From CAITWD01 sp963842065 (lineage in GTDB: Bacteria > Actinomycetota > Thermoleophilia > Miltoncostaeales > Miltoncostaeaceae), in contig CAWJEW010000007.1 of the NCBI GenBank assembly GCA_963842065.1, positions 434,001-498,000 on the forward strand: a stretch of DNA of 64,000 bases, read 5' to 3'. The notes under the pieces were generated by a model, which ran no database searches, had not been told where the DNA came from, and saw nothing but the letters and a program-made list of their open reading frames with translations. Made by a program: the position numbers and the translations under genes. Each line of letters begins with the position of its first letter. Within the stretch, counting starts at the first letter, position 1. Below are positions 29,253 through 37,749 of the stretch, one piece after another.

Positions 29253-30956
29253 TCAGACCGGACGGGTGATGGCGCCTTCCGACGCCGAGGACACCAGCGA
29301 GGCGTACTTGGCGAGCACGCCGATCGTGTAGCGCGGTGCCGGGGGTGACCAGTCGGCCAGCCGGGCGGCGATCTCCTCGTCGGTGAGGTCCACGTCCAGC
29401 CGGCGGGCGTCGACATCGACGGTGATCGTGTCGCCGTCGCGCACCGCCGCCAGGGCACCGCCGCGGGCAGCCTCCGGGGCGATGTGGCCGACCATCAGGC
29501 CGTGAGTCGCACCCGAAAAGCGCCCATCCGTGATCAGCGCGACGTCTTCGCCCAGGCCCTCACCGACAATGGCGGCGGTGACGTGGAGCATTTCGCGCAT
29601 GCCCGGTCCACCGACCGGCCCCTCGTACCGGATCACGATTACGTCTCCGGCCGTGATCGACTGCGCCTTCACCGCGGCGAAGCATTCTTCTTCGCTGTTG
29701 AACACGCGCGCGGGCCCGACGTGGCGGCGCCGTTCGTGGCCGGCCAGCTTCACGACGCCGCCCTCGGGCGAAAGGTTGCCGTGCAGGATCCCGAGCCCGC
29801 CCGTGGGCTTGAGCGGCGTGGCGATCGGCAGGATCACCTTTTGGCCATCGGTCTCAGTGGCGTCCGCGCCGATTTCGGCAGTTGTCCGTCCGTCGACGTT
29901 GCGTGCATCGCCGTGCAGCAGGCCCGCCGACAGTAGCTCGCGGGTCATCACCGGAACCCCGCCGGCCGCGTGCAGATCGGTCGCGACGTAGCGTCCGCCG
30001 GGGGTCAGGTCGGCGATGATCGGGGTCCGCTCGGCAATCTCGTCGAACTCGTCGATCTCGAGCGGAACGCCCAGCTCGCGGGCGATTGCCAGCAGGTGCA
30101 GCACCGCATTGGTCGAGCCGCCGCTCGCCGCGACGCCGGCGATGGCGTTGTCGATGGCCTTGCGGGTCAGTATCCCGCTGGGCAGGGTGTTGTTGCGGAC
30201 AAGCTGCATCGCTAGACGCCCCGTCTGGGCTGCCGCTTCGGCCTTGAGGGGGTGGTTGGCCGGGATGCCGTTCAGGCCCGCCGGGCTGATGCCGATGAGC
30301 TCCATCGCCATCGACATCGTGTTGGCCGTGAACTGGCCACCGCAGGCGCCGGCGCCGGGGCATGCCACGTCCTCCAGCGCGTGGACCTCCTCGGGGCCCA
30401 CCTTGCCGGCGGCGTGTGCGCCAACTACCTCGAACACATCCTGGATGGTCACGTCGCGACCGCGGAACCGGCCGGGGGCGATCGAGCCGTTGTAGAGCAC
30501 CAGTCCGGGGATGTCGAGTCGCGCGAGCGCCATGGCCGCGCCCGGGATGGTCTTGTCGCAACCCACAAGACAGACCAACCCGTCGAACAGGTGGCCGCGG
30601 GCGACCAGCTCGATCGAATCGGCGATCACCTCACGCGACACCAGCGATGCCCGCATGCCCTCGGTGCCCATCGACACGCCGTCCGATACCGCGACGGTGT
30701 TGAACTCCATCGGGGTTCCGCCGGCTTCGCGAATGCCGCGCTTGACGTGCTGGGCCAACTCACGCTGGTTGAGATTGCAGGGCATCGTCTCAATCCACGT
30801 GGTGGCGACCCCGATGATCGGCCGCGCGAGGTCGTCGTCGGTGAAGCCGGTCCCCTTGAGCATTGCGCGTGCGGGAGCGCGGTCGGGTCCGTCGGTGATC
30901 GCGGCGCTGTGGCGCTTGGCCGGATCGCTGGGGCGTGCGTACGGGTTCTCTGGCAT
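29253..30956 (-). CDS. ilvD: Dihydroxy-acid dehydratase
   Basis: 567-aa iron-sulfur enzyme, third step of valine/isoleucine synthesis. Cluster cysteines are visible in ETMPCNLN, LVGCDKTIPG and GAGACGGQFTANTM; the C-terminal GRFSGATHGLMVGH is a family signature. Full length. No other ilv gene is adjacent. Confidence 0.96.
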   Translation of the reverse strand: MPENPYARPSDPAKRHSAAITDGPDRAPARAMLKGTGFTDDDLARPIIGVATTWIETMPCNLNQRELAQHVKRGIREAGGTPMEFNTVAVSDGVSMGTEGMRASLVSREVIADSIELVARGHLFDGLVCLVGCDKTIPGAAMALARLDIPGLVLYNGSIAPGRFRGRDVTIQDVFEVVGAHAAGKVGPEEVHALEDVACPGAGACGGQFTANTMSMAMELIGISPAGLNGIPANHPLKAEAAAQTGRLAMQLVRNNTLPSGILTRKAIDNAIAGVAASGGSTNAVLHLLAIARELGVPLEIDEFDEIAERTPIIADLTPGGRYVATDLHAAGGVPVMTRELLSAGLLHGDARNVDGRTTAEIGADATETDGQKVILPIATPLKPTGGLGILHGNLSPEGGVVKLAGHERRRHVGPARVFNSEEECFAAVKAQSITAGDVIVIRYEGPVGGPGMREMLHVTAAIVGEGLGEDVALITDGRFSGATHGLMVGHIAPEAARGGALAAVRDGDTITVDVDARRLDVDLTDEEIAARLADWSPPAPRYTIGVLAKYASLVSSASEGAITRPV

Positions 30957-31055
30957 GCCGGGGAGACTACCCGACCCGCGTCGGGGGTCTCTAGCGCGAG
31001 GGAACCGGTCCGGCGGTCGTCGCCGGGTGGCGTCGTTCGCGCAGCCGCTGGCGTC

Positions 31056-31232
31056 TTAGCGCGACGCCGGGCGCAGGCGGCCAACGATGGCGGCCAGCGC
31101 GAAGAGCCCCCAGAGGATGCCGATGATGAACGGGATGTACCCGGCGTCGTTGTGCTTCCACCACCCGACCGAGATCATGAGCACACTCAACGCGATCAGG
31201 GCCAGAATCATGAGGGCGGGAAGTCCGCGCAT
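31056..31232 (-). CDS. Small two-helix membrane protein
   Basis: 58 aa, read by hand. AGGAG lies 5 bases before the ATG. Two hydrophobic helices (ALMILALIALSVLMI and FIIGILWGLFALAAIVG) flank a short WWKHNDAG loop; the C-terminus is basic (RLRPASR). No family recognised. It is divergent from the STAS gene and upstream of ilvD. Confidence 0.7.
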   Translation of the reverse strand: MRGLPALMILALIALSVLMISVGWWKHNDAGYIPFIIGILWGLFALAAIVGRLRPASR

Positions 31233-31315
31233 GCATGCTCCTTCGACACGGTAACGGCAACGGAAATGTACACCGATTCGGAGTACAGGGTGACAGAGTG
31301 TAAACTGCCCGCCCG

Positions 31316-31645
31316 ATGAGCGAGGATCAAGTCCAAGTCGAAGTCTCGGAGTGCGGGGACGGAGTGCTCGTGCGGGTGGCTGGCGTCGTCGATGCGCTCT
31401 CGCTTCCGATCGTCTCGCGGGAACTCACGGACGCCCAGCGCGGGTCCGGAACCGTGTACGTGCACCTTGCGGGCGTGACCTTCATGGATAGCCGTGGCCT
31501 GGGGTCGCTGCTCGCGGCCAACGAGCGCAGCCGCGAAGGCGCCGCGCCAATTCGGATCTTCGAGCCCTCGGACGCCGTGCGACGACTGCTGGACGTCTCG
31601 GGTGTGGCGCAGGTGCTGATCGAGGTCGCCGAGCTTCCTGATTAG
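31316..31645 (+). CDS. STAS-domain anti-anti-sigma factor-like protein
   Basis: 109-aa single STAS domain. The phosphorylatable serine of SpoIIAA-type proteins is in FMDSRGLGSLL. Such proteins bind and release anti-sigma kinases. No kinase or sigma gene is adjacent. Confidence 0.85.
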   Translation: MSEDQVQVEVSECGDGVLVRVAGVVDALSLPIVSRELTDAQRGSGTVYVHLAGVTFMDSRGLGSLLAANERSREGAAPIRIFEPSDAVRRLLDVSGVAQVLIEVAELPD

Positions 31646-32030
31646 GCTCGCGCATCGGCGCACCTGCCGTTGGATGCGACCCGTCTTGCCCGCTGGCTGC
31701 GGCGACATGCTCCCGCGGAGTGCGCCGCATGGGGGGAACTTGGTGGCGAAAGTTGCGAAATTCGTCCACGGCAGGCGCGGGATCGCCGACGACGGAGACT
31801 AAAGTCGGGAATGTGCGCGAGACGAGGGGGGGTCCGGCTGGACCGTCCCGACGATATTCGCCGGACGGCTCCCACCGTCTCGATGCGCGTGATTTGCGGG
31901 ACGAATGTCGTGTCATCCGCACGCCGCGGCCGGACTCCATAGGACCCGTGGCGCTGCCGGGTCCAGGGAGTTCACCATCACCTCACAGACGACGACCCGG
32001 GTAACTGAGCCCTCCGAGCAGGCAGCAGCA
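31646..32030. other. Intergenic region, no supported gene
   Basis: 385 bp between the STAS gene and the recombinase-like gene. An open frame extends upstream from the recombinase through part of it, but has poor codon character and no ribosome site. No RNA gene or repeat seen. Confidence 0.4.
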
Positions 32031-32603
32031 GTGTCCGACGAGCTTCTCACCCATGACGAAGCGCGGCAGTTGATTCGCAGCGCGTCGAACCGTGCGCCCA
32101 CCGGCATCCGCAATCGTGCCCTGATCGCGATGATGTACCGGGTCGGGCTGCGCCCCGGCGAAGCACTGGCCCTGAGCGTTGGCGATGTCGACGTGGCACA
32201 GGGGATCGTCCGGATCCCTGCCCGCAAGGGCGGGTCCGGCCGCGTGACCGGGATCGACGCCCAAACGCTCGATCTCGTTCAGCGCTGGCTCGCGCGCCGT
32301 GAGCGGCTCGGGATCACCAGCGTCGACTACCTGTTCTGCACGCTTGCCGGCGAAGAGCTCAAGGCGGCCTATGTGCGTGAGCTGCTGCCGCGGCTCGCGC
32401 GTCGCGCGAGCATCGCCAAGCGCGTGCATCCGCTGGGACTGCGCTACGCGTGCGCTGCCGAGATGTCGGCCGAAGGGCTGTCGACGGCCCTGATCGAGAC
32501 CCATCTTGGCGTGGCAGTCAGCGGAAGCGCGCGGCGCTACCTGGTCCAGTGCACGCCCGAGGAAGTCATCGCGGCCGTGCAGGCACGGGAGTGGCGCCTC
32601 TAG
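32031..32603 (+). CDS. Stand-alone tyrosine recombinase catalytic domain
   Basis: 190 aa from a GTG, covering only the catalytic domain. First Arg in GLRPGEALALSVGDV, Lys in PARKGGSGR, HxxR box as HPLGLRYACA, and a candidate nucleophile Tyr in RRYLV. The SAM-like N-terminal DNA-binding domain of XerC/D and phage integrases is missing. The usual LGH before the tyrosine reads THLG. No attachment repeat seen. Could be a domesticated or degenerate integrase. Start uncertain. Confidence 0.65.
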   Translation: MSDELLTHDEARQLIRSASNRAPTGIRNRALIAMMYRVGLRPGEALALSVGDVDVAQGIVRIPARKGGSGRVTGIDAQTLDLVQRWLARRERLGITSVDYLFCTLAGEELKAAYVRELLPRLARRASIAKRVHPLGLRYACAAEMSAEGLSTALIETHLGVAVSGSARRYLVQCTPEEVIAAVQAREWRL

Positions 32604-32612
32604 GTCGCTCGG

Positions 32613-32646
32613 CCCGCAGGCGGGTTCGACCCGCCGGCCCTGCGGG
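32613..32646. terminator. Hairpin between recombinase-like gene and NlpC/P60 gene
   Basis: Compound stem: GCGGGT-TCG-ACCCGC inside CCCGCAG/CTGCGGG, between convergent genes. Confidence 0.5.
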
Positions 32647-32654
32647 GCTGCCGA

Positions 32655-33932
32655 TCACGGTGCAGGAGCGGGCGCGGCGCCGGACCCGGACTGGCCGGGA
32701 ACCAGGCTCGGCGTCGTCGGCGCGGACGCGGTCCCGGTGGTCTTAGGCGCGGCGGTCGGTGTCGTTTTGACCACGGAGACGGTCGTGCCGACCCGCATCG
32801 CGGCGGGGCGGCGCGCCCAGGCAAGGGCGGAGTCCCAGTACCCGATCAGGTGGGTGACCGATACGCCACCACGTGATCCGGTCGACTGGACGATCCAGCC
32901 GTTGCCGAGCGCGATCGCCACGTGGGAGATCGAGCCGCGCGGGCTCTTGGGCCCGGCCGGGCCGAAAAAGACCAGATCACCGACCCCGAGCTTGGAGAGG
33001 GGGATCTTCTCCAGCGGGTTCTCCCAGGCCATCGCGTCGGCCGTGCGGCCCTTCAGGTCGCGGCCGAGGCCCAGGGCAGCCGACGTACTGCTGAGTTTGT
33101 AGGACCACCACACCAGACCCGAGCAGTCGAAGCCGCCGGCCACCCGGGCACCGAAGAGCGTTTGGGGCCTCGGTGACGTGCCGCCCCAAACGTAGGGCAT
33201 GCCCACCTCGGCGAGCGCCGCCTCGACGACCGTCGTCTGGTTGACGGTCATGTTCGGGAGCACGATCGAGTCGAAGTCGGTGACCGACCCTAGGCGCCAG
33301 GACGGCATCGTGACCGCCGCATCGATCATTCCGGCCAGATTGGCCAGCGGCATCGGCGCGGTGGGACCGACTTCGAGGTTGTCGTACCGGGACGGATAGT
33401 TGTATCGCAGCCCGAGTTCCGCGGCGAGGACCTCCTGACCGAAGTCGGACGGCACACCCAGTCGGGTGCCGTTCTCGGTGTGGAGCGTGTCGAGCGCGTG
33501 CACCTCGGTGCTCAGGCCGAAGATCCTGATGATCGCGACCTCGGTCGTTCGCGTCGACACCTGACCGTCGGGGTCGAACACCGCGCCGGGACTCCCGAGC
33601 AGCCGGATCGTCGACACCCACGAGATGGCGGCGGCGTCGGGATCGTTGGCGGCGACATCCGGCGGGCGGACGAGGGTGCTGGGTGGCGTCTCGCCGTGCG
33701 CAATCATCAGTTCCGCGAGCCCCCGGGCAAGCTCGCGCCGGGTTGCGATGCGGCCCAGATTGGCCGTGTCGCGCGACGGCCAGCCGTGGTGTGCGACCAG
33801 ATTCTCGAGGGCTCCCGCCGCCCAGCGGTAGCCGGGGTTGGTGGGCGTCGGGCCGAGCGTCTGCGCGACCGCCGGCGCGGCGATCGCCGCAGCCGCGGCG
33901 AGCCCGATGACTGCTGCGCGAATGCGTCTCAC
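32655..33932 (-). CDS. Secreted NlpC/P60 cell-wall peptidase
   Basis: 425 aa with an N-terminal signal peptide (AAVIGLAAAAAIAAPAVAQ). A middle region with SLH-like segments (TRRELARGLAELMI) precedes the NlpC/P60 domain at ~255-390, with catalytic Cys in GGFDCSGLVWW and His in ISHVAIALG. The C-terminal ~40 residues are Thr/Pro/Ala-rich. Likely a D,L-endopeptidase acting on peptidoglycan. Confidence 0.9.
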   Translation of the reverse strand: MRRIRAAVIGLAAAAAIAAPAVAQTLGPTPTNPGYRWAAGALENLVAHHGWPSRDTANLGRIATRRELARGLAELMIAHGETPPSTLVRPPDVAANDPDAAAISWVSTIRLLGSPGAVFDPDGQVSTRTTEVAIIRIFGLSTEVHALDTLHTENGTRLGVPSDFGQEVLAAELGLRYNYPSRYDNLEVGPTAPMPLANLAGMIDAAVTMPSWRLGSVTDFDSIVLPNMTVNQTTVVEAALAEVGMPYVWGGTSPRPQTLFGARVAGGFDCSGLVWWSYKLSSTSAALGLGRDLKGRTADAMAWENPLEKIPLSKLGVGDLVFFGPAGPKSPRGSISHVAIALGNGWIVQSTGSRGGVSVTHLIGYWDSALAWARRPAAMRVGTTVSVVKTTPTAAPKTTGTASAPTTPSLVPGQSGSGAAPAPAP

Positions 33933-34039
33933 GCCGTATTCATCGGACTCTGGGCGCCGCGTCTTGACCGCGGGCTGACGGCGGGTGCCGGTTCTTTACA
34001 CTTCTTTCATCTCGTGACGGGGGCCTGGCGTGTGGAATC

Positions 34040-34441
34040 ATGGGTCATGTGAGCGCCCCATCACCTCACGTGCGGATCGATCGCTGGCTCTGGGCCGCGC
34101 GCTTCTTCAAGACCCGCTCGCTGGCCGCCGAGGCGATTCAGGCCGGCCACGTTGAGGTCAACCGCACACGTGCGAAGGCCGCCAAGGAGGTCGGCCCGGG
34201 CGACGTCATCGAGCTGACCGCCGGAGAGCAGCGCTGGACGGTCGTGGTGCGCGACGTGGAGTACCGGCGGGGCCCTGCGACGCGGGCCCGGGAGCTCTAT
34301 GAGGAGACGCCCGAGAGTCTCGCGGGGCGAGAGCGCCAGCGCGCCGAACGTCGGCTGGCGCCCGTGCCTGGCGCCGACATCGGCGCCAGGCCGACCAAGC
34401 GCGATCGCCGCCGGCTCGATCGCGTCCGCCGCGGGTCATGA
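34040..34441 (+). CDS. S4-domain RNA-binding protein (HslR-like)
   Basis: 133 aa. The S4 fold is residues ~10-60 (RIDRWLWAARFFKTRSLAAEAI, GHVEVN), followed by a basic tail. Hsp15/HslR recognises stalled 50S subunits carrying nascent chain. A GTG three codons downstream is an alternative start. Its 3' end overlaps the convergent nitroreductase by 6 bases. Confidence 0.85.
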   Translation: MGHVSAPSPHVRIDRWLWAARFFKTRSLAAEAIQAGHVEVNRTRAKAAKEVGPGDVIELTAGEQRWTVVVRDVEYRRGPATRARELYEETPESLAGRERQRAERRLAPVPGADIGARPTKRDRRRLDRVRRGS

Positions 34442-35098
34442 GGCGCGCGTGTTCCCCCACGTGTCGTCGTGGACAAGCGTGCGCCAGGGACGTCGGATCT
34501 TCTTGATTGCGGGCGGCAGGCCTTCCGGGAACCTCGGAGGGACCCCGAGGGGCGTGACGATGAGCGGATCGACCTCGTCCGGGAGGCCGACGAGCGCGCG
34601 GAGTCGGTCCTTTTCAAAGTACTGGAAGGCGGTCGTGGGTACGGTGCCCAGGCCCACAGAGCGCGCGGCGACAAACAGGTTCTCCATGGCGAACGCCAAC
34701 GACACCGTCTCATCGATGTGCTCCAGCTCCCGCATCGACGCCGGGTACCGGTGCCGTGGGACCACGAGCCCGAGGATCCACACCGGGACCGCCCGGTAGC
34801 TGCCCAGCGTCGTCTCGGCGTACTCGCGCGCCCATTGGGCGTGTGCGTCAGGCGTCGCGCCATCTGCGGGCGGACGCATCAGGGTGAAGTAGCGGGTGGC
34901 ACCGGCGATGATCAGATCGGCGATCTCCACACGCCGCTGCGGATCGCGGACCACCAACAGGCTCCACGCTTGCGCGCCCGATCCCGTCGGTGCGGCGAGC
35001 GCGACGCGCAGCAGATCATCGAGCGTCGCATCGTCGACGGGCTGGTCGGTGTAGGTCCGCACCGCGCGGCGCATGGCGATCGCGTCGAGGGCCTCCAT
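34436..35098 (-). CDS. Nitroreductase family protein
   Basis: 220-aa FMN-dependent oxidoreductase. FMN contacts are seen in MRRAVRTYTDQPV near the N-terminus, APTGSGAQAW, and VGLGTVPTTAF. Physiological substrate unknown. Confidence 0.88.
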   Translation of the reverse strand: MEALDAIAMRRAVRTYTDQPVDDATLDDLLRVALAAPTGSGAQAWSLLVVRDPQRRVEIADLIIAGATRYFTLMRPPADGATPDAHAQWAREYAETTLGSYRAVPVWILGLVVPRHRYPASMRELEHIDETVSLAFAMENLFVAARSVGLGTVPTTAFQYFEKDRLRALVGLPDEVDPLIVTPLGVPPRFPEGLPPAIKKIRRPWRTLVHDDTWGNTRAS

Positions 35099-35238
35099 GG
35101 CATCCTCCGGGTGTCGCGGGGTGGGTTGCCGCCGACGCGCAGCCGTGTGGTAGGCCGCGACGTCGTCACCGTCAAGCTTACGGCAGCCGCGCGGCGGCGC
35201 ACGAGCGGCGCGCCGCCGCGTGCGCCGGCCGGCAAGTC

Positions 35239-35424
35239 CTAGATCGCTGCGGGGCCGTCGGCGCCGATGACCGACGGCCGCGGAAGCTGATGCGCGTCGA
35301 TTAGCCAGCGATTGCCGAATTTGATCGCTGCAATCTGGCGTGTGGCGATCATCTTGCGGACGGTCTCGTGATGGCAGCGGAAGATCGCGGCGACTTCACC
35401 GACGGTAAGCAGTTCTGGGGACAT
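35239..35424 (-). CDS. Small helix-turn-helix (excisionase-type) protein
   Basis: 61 aa, MerR-like HTH of the excisionase family (LLTVGEVAAIFRCHHETVRKM, then GNRWLID). AGGAG lies 8 bases before the ATG. It sits ~2.2 kb outside the integrated element's left end, so it is probably host regulatory rather than the element's Xis. Confidence 0.75.
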   Translation of the reverse strand: MSPELLTVGEVAAIFRCHHETVRKMIATRQIAAIKFGNRWLIDAHQLPRPSVIGADGPAAI

Positions 35425-35696
35425 CGACAACGCTCCTGGTGGATTCGCGGATCGCGCCGGCGACACCGCCCCGACGCGGGGAAGCACTTGCTCCCTAGCG
35501 ACAGGATGGGTTGGCCGCGTCCGGTGAGGGGGTACGTGGTGGTGCTCGCGGTCCACGGTTGGGCAGGCGATCGCGTGCGTTGGCGTGTTGTCCGATGGGA
35601 CGGCGCCGGTTAGGCTCGCACCCCGGCGTTTGGGTCGCCGGGTGGCCGCACGGGCGTGCGCCGAGTTGGCGCATGGCCGGCGTGATCGGAGGGCAA
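35425..35696. other. Intergenic region, no supported gene
   Basis: 272 bp between the HTH gene and the secreted beta-propeller gene. Open frames exist on both strands but none has both a ribosome site and consistent codon use. Confidence 0.4.
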
Positions 35697-37620
35697 GTGA
35701 TCCTGGACGTGCGCGCTCCTGAGCGTCGGCACCGACGGCGTCGCATCGGCTTGGCGATGGCAGGCGCCGCGCTCCTGGCAACCGGTGCGCTCTTGGGCGC
35801 CGGGCATTCGGGCAGTGCCGCCGGAGCATCGCCGGCAGTGCTGTCGGGTGTGGCCCGTGTCGGCACCGCGCCGCTCGGCGCCTCGCGCGTTGTGCTGTAT
35901 GCGGCCGGCACGAGCGCGCCGGTGCGGCTGGGCGCGGGCTGGACAACGCCCGCCGGGGCGTTCCGGATTCCCTACCTGCGGCCCCACGGTGTGGGCATCC
36001 TGTACGTCACGGCGACCGGGACCGACCGACCGACCGACCGGACCGGCGGTCCAGCTGCTGAGCGTGGCCGGCACGGTACGACGGCCGCTGCGCGCGGTGA
36101 CGATCAACGAGCTGACGACCGTCGGCTCGGCGTATGCGCTCAGCCAGTTCGCCCACGGGGCACGCATCTCCGGCACGTCACCGGGCCTCGAGAATGCCGC
36201 GGCGACCGCGCTGAACCTCATCAACCCGTCAACCGGGGGGTTCGGCAGGGTGGTGGCCACCGCTCCGAATGGGGCGAAGACCACGACGCAGGCGACGCTC
36301 GCGGACCTGGCCGACATCGTTTCAGGCTGCACCCAGGGGAGTGTTGTCGGGTGCGCCCGACTCTTCGCCGTCGCTCGACCCCCGGGCGGAACCACCCCGA
36401 AAACCACCTTGCAGGCCGTGCTCGACATCGCCCACAACCCGGTGCACAACGCGGCGCGTATCTTCGCCCTGCCAACGACCGGCGACTACACGCCACGGCT
36501 GTCCGCGCCGCCGACGGCGTGGGTGCTCTCGCTGGTCTACACCGCGGGCGGCTTTAGCGGGCCGGGCCGGATGGCGCTCGATTCGCGCGGCAACGTGTGG
36601 TCCACGAACAATTTCCAACCCCCGAGGGGCACCGAGGCGGGACTCGGGCTGATCTCCCTGAGTCCCACCGGTCTGCCGATCAACGGCAGTCCGGTGACCG
36701 GCGGTGGCCTGCAAGGCGCGTGGTGGGGCATCGCCATCGACCAGCACAACCGGATCTGGACCAGCGACTACGTCGGGGCGGACCAGACGCCGTTCACACA
36801 GCCGGGATTCATCGGCGGCGACACCGTCTCAGAGTTCAATGATGCCGGCGTGGCGCTGTCATCGACCGGCTACACCAACGGCGGAATTCGCGCGCCGCAG
36901 GGGATCGCCGTCGATCAGCACGACAACATCTGGATCGCCAACCATGTCGGCAATTCGGTGACCGAGTATCCCGATGGCAACCCGGCGGCGGCACGGGTGT
37001 TTACCAGCGCGACCTTGACGCTGCCGTTTGCGGTCGTGGTCGACGGGCGCGGCAACACGTGGATCGATGACAACGCGATCTCCACAGACGTCGGCGGTGT
37101 CACGCGCATCGACGCGCGCGGCACGGTCTCCCCGGCGATCAGGGGTGGCGGCCTGAGCTCGCCCCAGGGAATGGCCGTCGACCAGCGGGGCAACGTCTGG
37201 GTGGCGAACCTCGGCAGCAACAGCGTCACCGAGATCAGCCCGAATGGGACGATCAACCCGCGTTCCCCGATCATCGGCAGGAGTCTCATCGGTCCCTGGA
37301 GCGTCGCGGTGGACGGAAATGGGAACATCTGGGTCACGAGCTTCATCGGCGAAACGTTGACCGAGTTGTGCGGCGCCAACCGCTCGTATTGCCCGCCCGG
37401 CGTGCGCACCGGAGCGGCGATCTCACCGAACGCGCGGGGGTTCAGCAACGGAGGGCTGCAGCACCTGACCGCCGTGCAGATCGACGAGTCCGGCAACGTC
37501 TGGGTCGCCAACAACTGGCAGCGGATCGTCCCGACGGTTGGCGGCAACGGCCTGGTGGAGTTCATCGGGTTGGCCGCGCCGGTCCGGACCCCGCTGATCG
37601 GACCGCCGCAGCGGCCGTAA
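35697..37620 (+). pseudogene. Secreted NHL/Vgb-like beta-propeller protein, out of frame at an ACCG repeat
   Basis: Read from a GTG with GGAGGG upstream, the product starts with a basic signal peptide (RIGLAMAGAALLATGALL) and a short beta domain, then leaves frame at 36021-36040. The following 520 residues lie one frame away: a helical segment (TINELTTVGSAYALSQF), then seven NHL-type blades such as GIAVDQHDNIWIANH and GMAVDQRGNVWVANL. Removing one ACCG unit joins both halves (TATGTDRPTG-PAVQLLSV). So the gene is either phase-off, recently broken or mis-assembled. Cell-surface or secreted propeller; ligand unknown. Confidence 0.8.
36021..36040. repeat. ACCG tetranucleotide tandem repeat (5 units)
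   Basis: Five exact ACCG copies located precisely where the beta-propeller gene loses frame. Four or seven units would give one continuous reading frame; five does not. Coding tetranucleotide runs are the classical substrate for slipped-strand phase variation. Confidence 0.9.
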
Positions 37621-37631
37621 GTGCCACGACG

Positions 37632-37660
37632 CGACGAGCCCCGCGTCGCGGGGCTCGTCG
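37632..37660. terminator. Hairpin at the left boundary of the element
   Basis: 12-bp perfect stem with a 5-base loop, immediately outside the left 54-bp repeat. It can end the beta-propeller gene and, before integration, would have been the terminator of tRNA-Met. Confidence 0.75.
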
Positions 37661-37714
37661 CCACATAGCGGAGGAGGGACTCGAACCCCCGACACGCGGA
37701 TTATGATTCCGCTG
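37661..37714. repeat. Left attachment site, displaced tRNA-Met 3' end
   Basis: 54 bp identical to 61074-61127. It contains the 3' half of tRNA-Met from the anticodon arm on, without the 5' half, so it is not a functional tRNA. This is the host's original tRNA end displaced by the element. Confidence 0.93.
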
Positions 37715-37749
37715 GTCAGCGGTCCGCAGACCCGCATGAGCAAGGGGCT

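Noticed and set aside
37661..37714. tRNA gene at the left end
   Set aside because: Only the 3' half of tRNA-Met is present; it is an attachment-site remnant.
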